A stretch of 48,924 nucleotides of DNA from Bordetella parapertussis (GCA_945906935.1 CAMDSO010000017.1:1-48924); one strand, 5' to 3'. Counted from the stretch's first letter, positions 11,570-21,736 are shown. Notes: generated by a model not told the origin, from the letters alone. Program-made: numbers and translations.

Positions 11570-12784
11570 ATGCTGAGAAAAATTGATACAAAACAACTAG
11601 AACCAGGCATGTTTCTGCACGAATTGTGCGGAACATGGCTGCATCATCCGTTCTGGCGCACCTCTTTCCTGCTAAAGAGCGATACCCAGATCGCAAAAAT
11701 TCGCGACAGCGGTGTCGCTGAAGCGGTGATCGACACCGAGAAGGGGTTGGATATCACTGCGCCCACTACAACCGCCCCCGCAGCATCCGAAGTGCGTGCA
11801 CCGGCGCCGAAACCTGCCGCTCCGAAATACACCCCAATTGACGCCGAGATGGCGCAAGCATCAAGCATCGTCGCCGAATCCAAAAAAGCGGTTGTTTCCA
11901 TGTTCAACGAAGCGCGCATGGGCAAGGCTATAGAAGCCGACAGCGTGATGCCACTGGTGGAGGAAATCTCCTCCTCGGTGGCACGCAACCCTGGCGCCCT
12001 GATCAGCATCGCACGCCTTAAAACGGCCGATGACTACACCTATATGCACTCAGTCGCGGTCTGCGGTCTGATGATCGCGCTAGCACGCCAGCTGGAGCTG
12101 GATGAAGCGCAGACTCGTGAAGCCGGCATGGCCGGCCTGCTGCACGATGTCGGCAAGATGGCCATCCCACTCGAAGTGCTGAATAAACCGGGCAAACTGA
12201 CCGACGACGAATTCACACTAATTAAAGGCCATCCCGCGGCAGGCCATGAAATACTGGTAAACGGCCGTGGCGTCAGCGAGATTTCTATGGACGTGTGCCT
12301 GCACCACCATGAAAAAATAGACGGCACCGGCTATCCACATAAACTGGCTGGCGACCAGATCAGCCTGTTCGCACGCATGGGCGCAATCTGTGACATCTAT
12401 GATGCAGTCACCTCCGAGCGCCCCTATAAAAAAGGCTGGGATCCAGCCGAGGCGGTACACAAAATGGCAACCTGGAGCAAAGGACATTTTGACGAACGGA
12501 TTTTCCAGGCCTTCGTAAAAAGTGTCGGTATCTATCCGGTAGGCAGCCTGATCAGACTGCAGTCGGGGAGATTAGGCGTTGTCATCGAACAAACCCCAGC
12601 ATTCTTGCTGGCGCCCAGAATCAAGGTGTTTTTTTCGATCAAATCGCAGACGCGCATGCCACCAGAAGTGGTTGATCTGTCGCGTCCCTCGACCAACGAT
12701 CGTATCGTCACGCAGGAAGATCCGGCGAAATGGGGCTTCACCGATTTGAACACCTTGTGGGGCGGCGACAAGGCCGCCGTATAA
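11570..12784 (+). CDS. HD-GYP domain cyclic-di-GMP phosphodiesterase with DUF3391
   Basis: A 404-residue soluble signalling enzyme likely to hydrolyse cyclic di-GMP. The N-terminal region (residues 1-60, LEPGMFLHELCGTWLHHPFW) resembles DUF3391, followed by an Ala/Pro-rich linker (about 64-88). The HD-GYP domain covers about 140-330 with H160, H192-D193 in LLHDVGKMAIP, H221, HHHEKIDGTGYP (245-256) and D275 in CDIYDAVTSERPYK. All catalytic motifs look intact. It is followed by a receiver-kinase fusion and a second, divergent HD-GYP protein, suggesting a small cyclic-di-GMP control unit. Confidence 0.92.
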   Translation: MLRKIDTKQLEPGMFLHELCGTWLHHPFWRTSFLLKSDTQIAKIRDSGVAEAVIDTEKGLDITAPTTTAPAASEVRAPAPKPAAPKYTPIDAEMAQASSIVAESKKAVVSMFNEARMGKAIEADSVMPLVEEISSSVARNPGALISIARLKTADDYTYMHSVAVCGLMIALARQLELDEAQTREAGMAGLLHDVGKMAIPLEVLNKPGKLTDDEFTLIKGHPAAGHEILVNGRGVSEISMDVCLHHHEKIDGTGYPHKLAGDQISLFARMGAICDIYDAVTSERPYKKGWDPAEAVHKMATWSKGHFDERIFQAFVKSVGIYPVGSLIRLQSGRLGVVIEQTPAFLLAPRIKVFFSIKSQTRMPPEVVDLSRPSTNDRIVTQEDPAKWGFTDLNTLWGGDKAAV

Positions 12785-12897
12785 CCGTTAGACATGCAGA
12801 GACCGGCACCACCAATAAATCGAACAACGCTACATGGCACAGACCCAACGATGAAACCTTCACTTAAAACCGATATTCAGCCGTTAGGAGCACAACG

Positions 12898-12957
12898 ATG
12901 CCACGTTTACCGGCATCACCTTGGATATGCGCAGGCGCGCAAGAGGCTCAATCATGA
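12898..12957 (+). CDS. Possible 19-codon leader ORF before the sensor kinase
   Basis: A short ORF starts at ATG 12898 behind a clear TAGGAG ribosome site (12885-12890) and reads MPRLPASPWICAGAQEAQS. Its TGA stop overlaps the kinase ATG as ATGA, the arrangement used for translational coupling. The kinase itself has only a modest ribosome site (AGAGG), so ribosomes could reach it by finishing this leader. No family is recognised, and ORFs this short occur by chance. Confidence 0.35.
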   Translation: MPRLPASPWICAGAQEAQS

Positions 12958-14150
12958 TAACTGTTGATACAGACCAGGCGACCATTCTGCTGGTGGACGA
13001 TGCCCCTGAGTTTCTGATGCTGCTCGAAGAGATACTATCGCCGCATTATAAAATTCGCGTCGCTAGCAACGGCGCAAGCGCCATCGAACGCGCCGCCGCA
13101 TTGCCCAGACCTTCACTCATACTGCTCGATGTGGAGATGCCGGAAATGGATGGTTACGAAACACTGCAGCGTCTACGCGAACAACCATCAAGCAGTGATA
13201 TCCCGGTGATCTTTGTCACCGGCAATAACGATACTGGCGACGAGAAGCGCGGTCTTGAACTGGGCGCGGTCGACTACATCACGAAGCCACCGCGACCAGC
13301 GATACTGCTCGCACGCATACACAACCAACTCGAACTCAAGCGTACGCGGGATGCCCTCGAGACGAAAAATACCCTGCTGGCGGCTGAAATCGAACAGCGC
13401 ATGCGTGCAGAAGCAGAAACCCGGCACATGAACGAAATTCTTGACTCGCGCCGGCAAGCCCTCGAGGGAGCGGTAAAAAATCTCGAGGCCTTCAGCTATT
13501 CGGTCTCACACGACTTGCGGGCGCCGCTGCGTACCATTTCAGGTTATGCAGAAATGCTCGGCGAATCGCTGGCGGCGCAACTTAACGACGAAGATCGTCA
13601 CATTCTCGAACGCATCATCGCCGGCGCACGAAAAATGGACCGTCTGATCCTGGACATCCTCGAATACTCGCGCACCGAACGGTTAAAGCGCAAAGACAGC
13701 ATGATAGACATGACGGTAATGGCAAATCAGGTGGCACAGGAAGCCTCCGTGACCTACCCTACAGTCACTTTTATCATCGGCGATCTACCCCGGGTCAACG
13801 CAGATCAGACCATGGTGCGACAGATTTTTGCCAACCTGATCGGCAATGCCTGCAAGTTTTCCGCGAAACGGACCGACCCGCGCGTTGAAGTCGGCGTCAG
13901 CGTATCGAAAGGCACCGCTGAATTTTATGTGCGCGACAACGGCGCCGGCTTCAATCTGCGCTACGCCGGGAAACTCTTCAATTTGTTTCAACGCATGCAT
14001 AGCGAGCAGGAATTTGCTGGCACCGGGCTCGGACTTGCCATCGTCAAACGCCTGATTGATTTTCATGGCGGACGCATACAGTCGGAATCCGTGCCAGATC
14101 AGCAAACAACCTTTCGCTTTACGCTGGCGCCAGATACGCCGAGCAGCTGA
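12954..14150 (+). CDS. Response regulator receiver-histidine kinase fusion
   Basis: A soluble two-component protein of 398 residues with no membrane segment. An N-terminal receiver domain (residues about 9-125) has the acidic pair DD15-16, phospho-acceptor D59 in LLDVEMPEMDGY, and K111 in YITKP. A coiled-coil linker follows (about 125-175), then a HisKA domain with H186 in SVSHDLRAPLRT and an HATPase domain with NLIGNACKFS, DNGAGF and GTGLGLAIVKRL. Receiver-first order suggests the kinase is tuned by an upstream phospho-signal. The ATG at 12954 was chosen over a TTG at 12921. It lies between two HD-GYP genes, so they may share a pathway (inference). Confidence 0.9.
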   Translation: MITVDTDQATILLVDDAPEFLMLLEEILSPHYKIRVASNGASAIERAAALPRPSLILLDVEMPEMDGYETLQRLREQPSSSDIPVIFVTGNNDTGDEKRGLELGAVDYITKPPRPAILLARIHNQLELKRTRDALETKNTLLAAEIEQRMRAEAETRHMNEILDSRRQALEGAVKNLEAFSYSVSHDLRAPLRTISGYAEMLGESLAAQLNDEDRHILERIIAGARKMDRLILDILEYSRTERLKRKDSMIDMTVMANQVAQEASVTYPTVTFIIGDLPRVNADQTMVRQIFANLIGNACKFSAKRTDPRVEVGVSVSKGTAEFYVRDNGAGFNLRYAGKLFNLFQRMHSEQEFAGTGLGLAIVKRLIDFHGGRIQSESVPDQQTTFRFTLAPDTPSS

Positions 14151-14291
14151 AGACACTAACAGTTCGCAGCACCTCCTTACGGATTTACCTGTATATTCAT
14201 CCGCTCATTAGCCGGATCGAATGCCGCAATACGGGTAAGATCATGCAATCGCCGCTTCTGCCTTGAAGCCGGCCGTCAACTAGGTGAAGCA

Positions 14292-15566
14292 GTGGGATTC
14301 TGGGGCAAGAAAAAGCACTTCAAACGTATCAGCGTGGATGCTTTGCAACCGGGCATGCACATCTCGGTGGCAGAGCGCTGGCTTGACCACCCGTTTCTGC
14401 TCAACGAATTTACCCTTGAGAACGAAGAACAGATCCGCCTGATCATCGGCCTCGGCATGACCAACATACTGTGGTGCAGCGAAGCCTCTGACGCGGTACC
14501 GCGTGAAGTCATCGCCGACCGTCCACGCGGTCCGAGTTGGCCGGATCTCGTTTCTCAGGCGCGCAAAGAACGCGACGAACGCCGCGTTAAAGCCGATGAG
14601 TCCAAAAAAAGCACCGCCTTGGCCGCAAAAGCCTATACCCGGGCCAGCAAGGAATTGCGCAATGCCTTCTCCATGGCTTACTCGTCGCCAAAGGTTGCAC
14701 TTGAAAAAGCCATGGGTATCGTCAGCGAAATCGCGGGCGCTTTCAACTCAGATCAGGAAATCAGCATTGTCCTGCTCTCCGACCGTTTGGCAAAAACCAA
14801 CCTCCACACCCATTCCGTGAACGTCATGTTGCTCTCACTGCTGATCGCCAAGGCGCGCGACGCCAGCGAGCAGGATCTCAAGGATATTGGATTGGGCGCG
14901 CTGTTCCACGATATCGGCATGCTAAGGGTGCCAGACGCGGTACGCATGAAAGAGGAATCGGAACGCACCAGCGCCGATCAGTCCTATCTGCAATTGCACA
15001 CCGATCTGGGTACCAAAATGACGCTCAATCTGCCCGACTTCACCGCCCCGGCACGCGGTGTGGTGGCCATGCATCACGAGCATTACGACGGCAGCGGTTA
15101 TCCATTCAAGCTGGCCGGTGAAAAAATACCGCTGTTCGCGCGCTACGCCGCCATCGCCAACCGCTATGACAACCTGTGCAACCCGTCCCGTCTGGAAGAC
15201 GCGATGCCACCGGCCCAAGCCCTCTCGCGCATGTACAAAATCGAAGGCAGCCATTTTGACCAGTTAGCGCTCGCCAGCTTCATCAAATCCATGGGCGTCT
15301 ATCCACCGGGCTCCATCGTTGAACTCTCCAATGGCGCGCTGGGCCTGGTGACCAGCGTCAATCGCAGCAACACTCTGCGACCACTCGTCGCACTCTGGCA
15401 GGAAGGTATCAAAGCGGAGGATGCGCCGCTGATTGATCTGGGCGTTGAAACCGAGGTCAAGATCGTGTGCTCGCTGCGACCGTCTGACCTTGAACCCGAG
15501 GTACGTGAATATCTCAACCCGCGCGCCCGCACCGCCTATTTTTACGCTAAAGCCGTTTCCGGCTGA
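14292..15566 (+). CDS. Divergent HD-GYP protein with DUF3391-like N-terminus
   Basis: A 424-residue protein starting at GTG 14292 behind AGGTGA. The N-terminal part ([20 protein letters not shown]) matches that of the HD-GYP protein encoded at 11570. The HD-GYP domain keeps H206-D207 and [11 protein letters not shown] (261-271), but the usual HDxGK is HDIGM (K to M at 210), the later metal-site aspartate is N290 (ANRYDNL instead of CDIYDAV), and the TSERPYK segment is missing. It may be a degenerate or binding-only paralogue. Both HD-GYP genes flank the sensor kinase. Confidence 0.87.
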   Translation: MGFWGKKKHFKRISVDALQPGMHISVAERWLDHPFLLNEFTLENEEQIRLIIGLGMTNILWCSEASDAVPREVIADRPRGPSWPDLVSQARKERDERRVKADESKKSTALAAKAYTRASKELRNAFSMAYSSPKVALEKAMGIVSEIAGAFNSDQEISIVLLSDRLAKTNLHTHSVNVMLLSLLIAKARDASEQDLKDIGLGALFHDIGMLRVPDAVRMKEESERTSADQSYLQLHTDLGTKMTLNLPDFTAPARGVVAMHHEHYDGSGYPFKLAGEKIPLFARYAAIANRYDNLCNPSRLEDAMPPAQALSRMYKIEGSHFDQLALASFIKSMGVYPPGSIVELSNGALGLVTSVNRSNTLRPLVALWQEGIKAEDAPLIDLGVETEVKIVCSLRPSDLEPEVREYLNPRARTAYFYAKAVSG

Positions 15567-15640
15567 CACACGCATACGGCATTCCTCCGCTTGCCGGTAC
15601 AGGCACAATACGGTCTTCACCAGTCACCCCGTTGGTCCGC

Positions 15641-18211
15641 ATGAATGCTTCGCAACACACGCCGATGATGCAGCAGTATCTGCGCATCAAGGCAGACCAT
15701 CCCGACATGCTGTTGTTCTACCGCATGGGCGATTTCTACGAACTGTTTTTTGGCGATGCAGAGAAAGCGGCGCGTCTCCTTGATATCACGCTGACCGCAC
15801 GCGGCAGCTCGGCGGGTGAACCGATCAAGATGGCTGGCGTGCCCTATCACGCCGCCGAGCAGTACTTGGCGAAATTGGTGAAGCTGGGTGAATCTGTGGC
15901 GGTGTGCGAACAGATCGGTGACCCGGCAACAGCCAAGGGACCGGTCGAACGCAAGGTGGCGCGCATCGTCACCCCCGGCACCCTCACCGATGCCGCCCTG
16001 CTCGATGACAAACGCGACAACCTGCTGCTTGCCCTGTGGCCGCAGCAAAACGAGATCGGCATGGCGTGGCTCTCACTCGCCGCCGGCCGTATGCGCGCAG
16101 GGGTCACCACCCGCGAACAACTCGCCGGTGAACTCGAACGCCTGCGACCGGCCGAGGTGCTGGTGTGCGATTCTGCGTCGCCACCGTTTGCTGATAATCC
16201 GCCCTTTTCCGTCAAGCGTCTGCCGGTCTGGCAATTCGACCACGACGCCGCGCGACGCGCCCTGACCCGCCAGTTCGTCACGCACAACCTTACCGCCTTC
16301 GGCATTGAATCCCTGCCCGCTGCCATTTGCGCCGCCGGCGCACTGATCGAATACGCGCGCACCACGCAAGGTAATTCGATCGCGCACGTCACCGGCCTGT
16401 CGGTGGAAGACAGTGCGACCTATCTTGGCATCGACCCGGCCACGCGGCGCAATCTGGAGATTTCGGAAACCATCCGCGGCGAAACATCGCCCACCCTGCT
16501 CTCGCTGTTTGACACCTGCGCCACCGGCATGGGCAGCCGCCTCCTGCGCCACACACTGCACCATCCGCTGCGCGATCACGCGCCGTCGCGTCAGCGACTG
16601 GCCGCGGTGAGTCTGCTCGCCGGCGACGGCGCACTGGCCGCGCGTGCGCTGCGTGATTCTCTCAAGAGCTGCGTGGATGTCGAGCGTATCACCGCGCGCA
16701 TCGCCCTCAAGAGTGCGCGTCCGCGCGACCTCTCGGGTCTGCGCGACACACTGGCGCTACTACCGGAAATCTCGTCGCAGCTCTCGCGTCTGGGCAGACC
16801 GCGCTTGCAGGCACTGTCTGACGACGCCAGGCCGCTGGAGAGTCTTTATTCGCTGCTCGCGCGGGCAGTGATCAGTGAACCGGCGTCTGTATTGCGCGAA
16901 GGTGGCGTGATCAATGACGGCTACGACACCGAGCTCGACGAGCTGCGCGGCATCCAAAACAACTGCGGTCAGTTTCTGCTTGATCTCGAAGCGCGTGAAC
17001 GCGCCAGAAGCGGTATCGCCACACTTAAGGTCGAATACAACCGCGTACACGGTTTCTACATCGAGGTGACGCGCGCACAATCGGAAAACGTGCCCGCCGA
17101 CTACCGACGCCGGCAGACCCTGAAAAATGCTGAACGCTATATCACTCCGGAACTCGAAACCTTCGAAGACAAAGCGTTGTCGGCGCAGGACCGCGCACTG
17201 GCACGCGAGAAATGGCTCTACGACCAGCTGCTCGACAGCCTCGCACCGGAGATCGGCGCCTTGCAGCGGGTCGCTGCAGCACTTGCCGAAATCGATCTGC
17301 TGACAACCTTTGCCGAACGCGCGCAAACGCTATCGCTGTGCGAGCCCGAGCTGGTCGAGACAGCGCTGATTGAAATCGAGGGCGGCAGACACCCGGTGGT
17401 CGAACAACAAATCGATCACTTCGTCGCCAACGACACACGACTCACGGCGGCGCGACAAATGTTGCTGGTCACCGGCCCCAACATGGGCGGCAAATCCACT
17501 TATATGCGGCAGGTTGCCTTGATCGCCCTGCTCGCCCACTGCGGCTCTTTTGTGCCTGCCAAACGCGCCACGATAGGCGCGCTCGACCGTATCTTCACGC
17601 GCATTGGCGCGGCGGATGATCTGGCTGGCGGCCGTTCCACCTTCATGGTAGAAATGACCGAAGCCGCTTACATCCTGCATCACGGCACGCCGGCGAGTCT
17701 GGTGTTGATGGATGAAATCGGCCGCGGCACTTCCACCTTCGACGGCCTCGCGCTGGCGTGGGCGATCGCCCGCCAGCTGCTCGACGTCAACAAATGCCTG
17801 ACGCTGTTTGCCACGCATTACTTTGAGCTTACGCACCTCGCGCAGGAATTCAAGCAGGCGATCAACGTGCATCTCGATGCAGTCGAACACAAGGATCGTA
17901 TCGTCTTCCTGCATAGCGTCGAGGAAGGGCCCGCCAACCAGAGTTACGGCCTTCAGGTCGCGCAGCTGGCCGGCATCCCGTCAGCCGTCATACGCGCCGC
18001 GAAAAAACATCTCGTGACACTGGAACAGGACAGCCTCGCCCGCGACCGCCAGCCTGATCTTTTTAGCGCCACACCGGTGGCGACACCGGAACCAGAACCA
18101 GCATGCGATCCGGCGCTGCTGGAAAAACTGCGTGCCCTGGACCCGGACGCCCTGACGCCAAAACAGGCGCTTGACGCGCTCTACGACCTGCGTCGTCTGC
18201 TGAACAACTAA
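15641..18211 (+). CDS. mutS: DNA mismatch repair protein MutS
   Basis: Recognises base mismatches and small loops in DNA and starts mismatch repair with MutL. The product is 856 residues (E. coli 853). It has the mismatch-binding [11 protein letters not shown] near the N-terminus with the F-x-E motif, and an ATPase domain with Walker [10 protein letters not shown] around residue 612, [16 protein letters not shown] and a FATHYFELT switch. The ATG at 15641 was chosen; a TTG three codons upstream is possible. No strong ribosome site is visible. The C-terminal dimerisation helices are present. Confidence 0.97.
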   Translation: MNASQHTPMMQQYLRIKADHPDMLLFYRMGDFYELFFGDAEKAARLLDITLTARGSSAGEPIKMAGVPYHAAEQYLAKLVKLGESVAVCEQIGDPATAKGPVERKVARIVTPGTLTDAALLDDKRDNLLLALWPQQNEIGMAWLSLAAGRMRAGVTTREQLAGELERLRPAEVLVCDSASPPFADNPPFSVKRLPVWQFDHDAARRALTRQFVTHNLTAFGIESLPAAICAAGALIEYARTTQGNSIAHVTGLSVEDSATYLGIDPATRRNLEISETIRGETSPTLLSLFDTCATGMGSRLLRHTLHHPLRDHAPSRQRLAAVSLLAGDGALAARALRDSLKSCVDVERITARIALKSARPRDLSGLRDTLALLPEISSQLSRLGRPRLQALSDDARPLESLYSLLARAVISEPASVLREGGVINDGYDTELDELRGIQNNCGQFLLDLEARERARSGIATLKVEYNRVHGFYIEVTRAQSENVPADYRRRQTLKNAERYITPELETFEDKALSAQDRALAREKWLYDQLLDSLAPEIGALQRVAAALAEIDLLTTFAERAQTLSLCEPELVETALIEIEGGRHPVVEQQIDHFVANDTRLTAARQMLLVTGPNMGGKSTYMRQVALIALLAHCGSFVPAKRATIGALDRIFTRIGAADDLAGGRSTFMVEMTEAAYILHHGTPASLVLMDEIGRGTSTFDGLALAWAIARQLLDVNKCLTLFATHYFELTHLAQEFKQAINVHLDAVEHKDRIVFLHSVEEGPANQSYGLQVAQLAGIPSAVIRAAKKHLVTLEQDSLARDRQPDLFSATPVATPEPEPACDPALLEKLRALDPDALTPKQALDALYDLRRLLNN

Positions 18212-18213
18212 GC

Positions 18214-19122
18214 ATGCGCACCGCACTTGCCCTGCTGGCACTGCTCGTCTGCACAACGGCGCGTGGCGACTTTAGCTTCGCCCTGCTCGGTGACACGCCT
18301 TACGGCGCGGGGGAGGAAATAGCCTTCATTAACATGCTGGAGGAGATCAACCGCACTGACGTAGCCTTCGTCGTGCATGTTGGCGACTTCAAGAACGGCT
18401 GGACCTCCTGTGGCGACGCGGTGTTTGATCAGCGTCGCACCCTCTTCGAAGCGTCGCAGCATCCGTTTATTTATATTCCGGGGGACAACGAATGGAGCGA
18501 CTGTTCGCGCCTGTTTGCCGGTGGTTATGAACCACTCGAACGACTCAATGCATTACGGCAGCGCTTTTTCCGCGGCACGCACAGTCTGGGCCTCAACAAG
18601 TTGAAACTCTCGCGGCAAAGCGACACCCCTGCGGCACCCTTTTATCCGGAACATATGCGCTGGCAGGTGGAGGACGTACTGTTTGTCACGCTAAACATTC
18701 CGGGCGGCGACAACAATCAGGCGATGCCGAAAGAGTCTGCGGAACGCACGGCTGCGGCCATTGACTGGCTGCGCCTGACGTTTGCCCTCGCACTCGCGCA
18801 AAAAAACCGCGGCATCGTCGTCATGATGCAGGCCAATCCCTTCCTGCGTTCGGGTCATCCGCGTCGCGGCCATGATAAATTACTGGCGGCACTCGCGCAG
18901 GAAACCGCAGGCTTTGATGGCAGTGTGCTGCTCGGACATGGCGACACGCATGTCCACCGCGTCGATCATCCGCTCAAAGATCCGTCCAGCGGCAAGCCGC
19001 TGACGAATTTCACACGCGCCGAAGTGTTCGGCAGCCCGGATGTAAACTGGTTAAGGGTAGGCGTATCGAGAATACCGGACAGCGGCGGCCGGATCCGCTT
19101 TGCAATCAGTCCCGGCCGCTAG
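18214..19122 (+). CDS. Exported calcineurin-like metallophosphoesterase
   Basis: A 302-residue protein with an N-terminal signal peptide (MRTALALLALLVCTTARGD) and a metallophosphoesterase-like core. The metal-site motifs are FALLGDTPYG, VVHVGDFKNG, IPGDNEWSDC (in place of GNHD) and LGHGDTHVHR. It begins two bases after the mutS stop, so it is probably cotranscribed. The substrate is unknown; the periplasm is the likely location. A ligand-binding variant that lacks hydrolysis cannot be excluded. Confidence 0.78.
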   Translation: MRTALALLALLVCTTARGDFSFALLGDTPYGAGEEIAFINMLEEINRTDVAFVVHVGDFKNGWTSCGDAVFDQRRTLFEASQHPFIYIPGDNEWSDCSRLFAGGYEPLERLNALRQRFFRGTHSLGLNKLKLSRQSDTPAAPFYPEHMRWQVEDVLFVTLNIPGGDNNQAMPKESAERTAAAIDWLRLTFALALAQKNRGIVVMMQANPFLRSGHPRRGHDKLLAALAQETAGFDGSVLLGHGDTHVHRVDHPLKDPSSGKPLTNFTRAEVFGSPDVNWLRVGVSRIPDSGGRIRFAISPGR

Positions 19123-19134
19123 TTACAGCAAAGG

Positions 19135-19614
19135 CTAGTGATGGTGGCCGTGTTCGCCGTGCACGTGGCCGTGTTCCATTTCCTCTGCAGTGGGGGCGCG
19201 CACACCCTCGATCGTGCCCTGAAAACGCAGCGCCATGCCGGCTAACGGATGGTTACCGTCGACCACCACCTTGCCGTCAGCAATATCGGTCACGGTATAC
19301 ACCACCGTCGTCTCACCATCTTCGGAACCGCCCTCAAAGCGCATGCCGACTTCGATATCGTTGGGGAATTTGTCCACCGGCTCGATCTGCACCAGTGACT
19401 CATCGTAATCCCCGAACGCATCGGCGGGCTGCAGATAGACGTCGCAGGTGTCGCCCGTTTTTTTACCTTCGAGCGCCGCTTCGATTAGCGGAAACATGCC
19501 TTGGTGCCCGCCGTGCAGATACTCAAGTGGCTCGTCTGTTTTTTCCAGTAACTCGCCTTCCGAATTACGCAACTCGTATTGCAGCTTGACCACCATGTCT
19601 TGCGTGACTTGCAT
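19135..19614 (-). CDS. slyD: FKBP-type peptidyl-prolyl isomerase SlyD
   Basis: A cytosolic prolyl isomerase and chaperone that also binds nickel. The 159-residue product has the split FKBP domain (MVVKLQYELRNSEGELLEKT, LEYLHGGHQGMFPLIEAALEGKK), the inserted IF chaperone domain and a short C-terminal histidine-rich tail, GHVHGEHGHHH, for metal binding. A ribosome site AAGGAG precedes the ATG by nine bases. It converges on the phosphoesterase gene with 12 bases between stops. Confidence 0.94.
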   Translation of the reverse strand: MQVTQDMVVKLQYELRNSEGELLEKTDEPLEYLHGGHQGMFPLIEAALEGKKTGDTCDVYLQPADAFGDYDESLVQIEPVDKFPNDIEVGMRFEGGSEDGETTVVYTVTDIADGKVVVDGNHPLAGMALRFQGTIEGVRAPTAEEMEHGHVHGEHGHHH

Positions 19615-19800
19615 TTGCCCTGACTCCTTTATGTGTGCAATACGTTGCCGGCTGCTTCAACGTTTTTCGAACCAGTGTTGCTTGTTGAATACTGGCGCTC
19701 TCCAGCCACCTGATCCGGGAACAAATGTACCGAGGATTGCGGCCGGGCCGCTTGTCGGCGCCACCGGGGTATTGCGCGGATTGTAACAAAGGAATTTGCG

Positions 19801-19890
19801 ATGGCGTCTCGGGTTTTACAAAGAGATTGCGCGCAAGGTGTCTGCTCTCGCATCGATCGGGAACACTGTGCGGCTATAATGAAAACATGA
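19801..19890 (+). CDS. Possible 29-codon leader ORF before roxA
   Basis: A short ORF begins at ATG 19801, seven bases after an AAAGGA ribosome site, runs 29 codons and ends in a TGA that overlaps the roxA start as ATGA. It contains three cysteines (residues 10, 15 and 23) and many arginines. roxA has no ribosome site of its own, so coupling through this leader is an attractive reading. The alternative is a leaderless roxA transcript from the TATAAT at 19875. No homologue is recognised. Confidence 0.35.
   Translation: MASRVLQRDCAQGVCSRIDREHCAAIMKT
19875..19880 (+). promoter_or_regulatory. Candidate -10 element immediately before roxA
   Basis: A perfect TATAAT ends six bases before the roxA ATG. 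A start site seven bases downstream would fall on the ATG itself, giving a leaderless mRNA. The -35 region is poor (TCGATC), so this may be coincidental. Confidence 0.3.
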
Positions 19891-21071
19891 AAAAAAATCC
19901 GTTGGGCACTTACAACATTGCCCGCTTTTTACGCGATTGCTGGCAAAAAAAACCCTTGGTATTGCGCGGCATCGCACCGGGGCTGGCCGACGCTCTGCGC
20001 CGCGACGACCTGATTGATCTGGCCTGCCGCGATGACGCCGAGTCGCGCCTGATCATCGGCAGCGGCCGGCGCTGGGAAGTCAGGCACGGCCCGTTTCGCA
20101 AGCGCGACTTTGCCGGACTGCCAGCGCGCCGCTGGACGCTACTAATCAACGGCGTTGACACGCTGGTAGCGGCGGCACGGCAATTGCAAAACGACTTCGG
20201 CTTCATACCCTATGCGCGACAGGATGACGTGATGGTCAGTTACGCCGCACCGGGCGGCGGCGTCGGCCCACACTTCGACAGTTACGATGTTTTTTTGCTG
20301 CAAGGCGCTGGCACGCGACACTGGCAGATCAGTAATCAGCGCGATCTCTCGCTAGTCGCTAATGCGCCGCTGAAAATTCTCAACCGTTTTCGTGCCCAAC
20401 AGGACTGGCGCATGCAGAGCGGCGATCTGCTGTATCTGCCGCCGCATCATGCCCACCACGGTGTCGCCATCAGCGAATGTCTGACCTGGTCGATCGGTAT
20501 GCGCGCACCAACCCAGCGCGAAGTTGCCTCTGAATTTTTGGATTATCTGCAGGATCAGTTGCAAGACGGTGAGGTCTACAGCGACCCTGGCCTGAAGCCG
20601 CAGGCTCACTGCGCCGAAATCGGCCCGCAAATGCAAAAAGCGCTGCGCCGCATGGTCGAACGCATACGCTGGGGGGATGCCGATATCGACCGCTGCATCG
20701 GCCAGATGCTGAGCGAACCGCGGCAAAACGTGGTGTTTAGCACCGCCCCCCCCATCAACACCCGAGTCTTCTCAGATGAGTTAGTTGAGCGCGGTCTGCG
20801 GCTTGATTTAAAAACCAGACTGTTGTTTGACCGCAAACTGTTTTTCATCAACGGCGACGCCATATCGATCGCGGCGACCGATACCGAACTGTTCCGCCAG
20901 CTGGCCGATGAGCGCGCTTTGGCGGCGGGCCAACGGATGAGCCGCAAGGCCCGCGTGTTGCTGCAATGCTGGCATGATGCCGGCTACATCCACTTTGACG
21001 ATGCGACGAAAAAAACAGTCGCGCGTCGTAGTCTGCAGCAACGTTCTACGGCTCGACGCAAACCCGGCTAA
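19887..21071 (+). CDS. roxA: Ribosomal oxygenase, L16 arginine 3-hydroxylase (RoxA/YcfD)
   Basis: A JmjC-type cupin dioxygenase that uses Fe(II), 2-oxoglutarate and oxygen to hydroxylate an arginine of ribosomal protein L16. The 394-residue form starting at ATG 19887 shows the iron motif PHFDSYDVFLLQG (H129, D131) and a distal histidine in LPPHHAHHG (about 187), matching YcfD. The C-terminal winged-helix region is present. A longer reading from 19725 adds 54 unrelated residues and was rejected. The next gene follows after three bases. Confidence 0.9.
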   Translation: MKKNPLGTYNIARFLRDCWQKKPLVLRGIAPGLADALRRDDLIDLACRDDAESRLIIGSGRRWEVRHGPFRKRDFAGLPARRWTLLINGVDTLVAAARQLQNDFGFIPYARQDDVMVSYAAPGGGVGPHFDSYDVFLLQGAGTRHWQISNQRDLSLVANAPLKILNRFRAQQDWRMQSGDLLYLPPHHAHHGVAISECLTWSIGMRAPTQREVASEFLDYLQDQLQDGEVYSDPGLKPQAHCAEIGPQMQKALRRMVERIRWGDADIDRCIGQMLSEPRQNVVFSTAPPINTRVFSDELVERGLRLDLKTRLLFDRKLFFINGDAISIAATDTELFRQLADERALAAGQRMSRKARVLLQCWHDAGYIHFDDATKKTVARRSLQQRSTARRKPG

Positions 21072-21074
21072 GGC

Positions 21075-21578
21075 ATGCCACAGGATCGCGCCGACATCAC
21101 GCCCGTGGAACAAAAGCTTGAGGGAAACGCGGCTTACGAGGCAGCACTCGACGAACTCCTCGACACGGCAGCACAGACGGTAAGAATTTTCGACCGCCAA
21201 CTGACCGTCGCATTCAACACCCCGCGCCGCTTTGAAGCGATGCGCCGCTTGCTGCTCGCCAACCGCAACCATCGCATTCAAATCGTGTTGCATGAAACCA
21301 CTAATCTTGTACGCGATTGTCCGCGCCTGATCATACTGCTGCGTCAATTCACTCACGGCATTACGATCCGCCAGACCATACCCACTGCACGCAACGTTTA
21401 CGATCCGTTTGCCATCGCTGATGCGGCAGGCCTCATACACCGTTTTCATTACAACAATATTCGCGGTTTGGCTCTATACGGTGACACTGCAGCCACACAT
21501 GCATTGCTACAGCGTTTTGCCGCTCTTCATGAAGCGTCGAGACCCGCAAGCCTTGGTATTCAGGCCGCCAGACTATGA
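21075..21578 (+). CDS. Conserved hypothetical protein (possible DUF7931 type)
   Basis: A 167-residue cytosolic protein with no signal peptide or membrane segment. It has TVRIFDRQL, a helix with FNTPRRFEAMRRLLL, HRIQIVLHETTNLVRDCPRL and a later DAAGLIHRFHYNN. This recalls the C-terminal stand-alone domain attached to some GNAT acetyltransferases, but the assignment is from memory and uncertain. It is coupled to roxA by a three-base gap, so a role in ribosome or translation physiology is possible. No catalytic motif is certain. Confidence 0.6.
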   Translation: MPQDRADITPVEQKLEGNAAYEAALDELLDTAAQTVRIFDRQLTVAFNTPRRFEAMRRLLLANRNHRIQIVLHETTNLVRDCPRLIILLRQFTHGITIRQTIPTARNVYDPFAIADAAGLIHRFHYNNIRGLALYGDTAATHALLQRFAALHEASRPASLGIQAARL

Positions 21579-21736
21579 ACGACATCCGTGAAGATGCATG
21601 TGTGCTGGAATTTCGAGTGGGTTCGGCATACAATTCCGCCTCGACGCGCTTGTCCTGACATCAGCATAGAGGTTTTATCTGCCAGAGACAGAATTTCGCA
21701 TCTAATGAATTTCGTTTAATTTTTTGAGGAATTACC

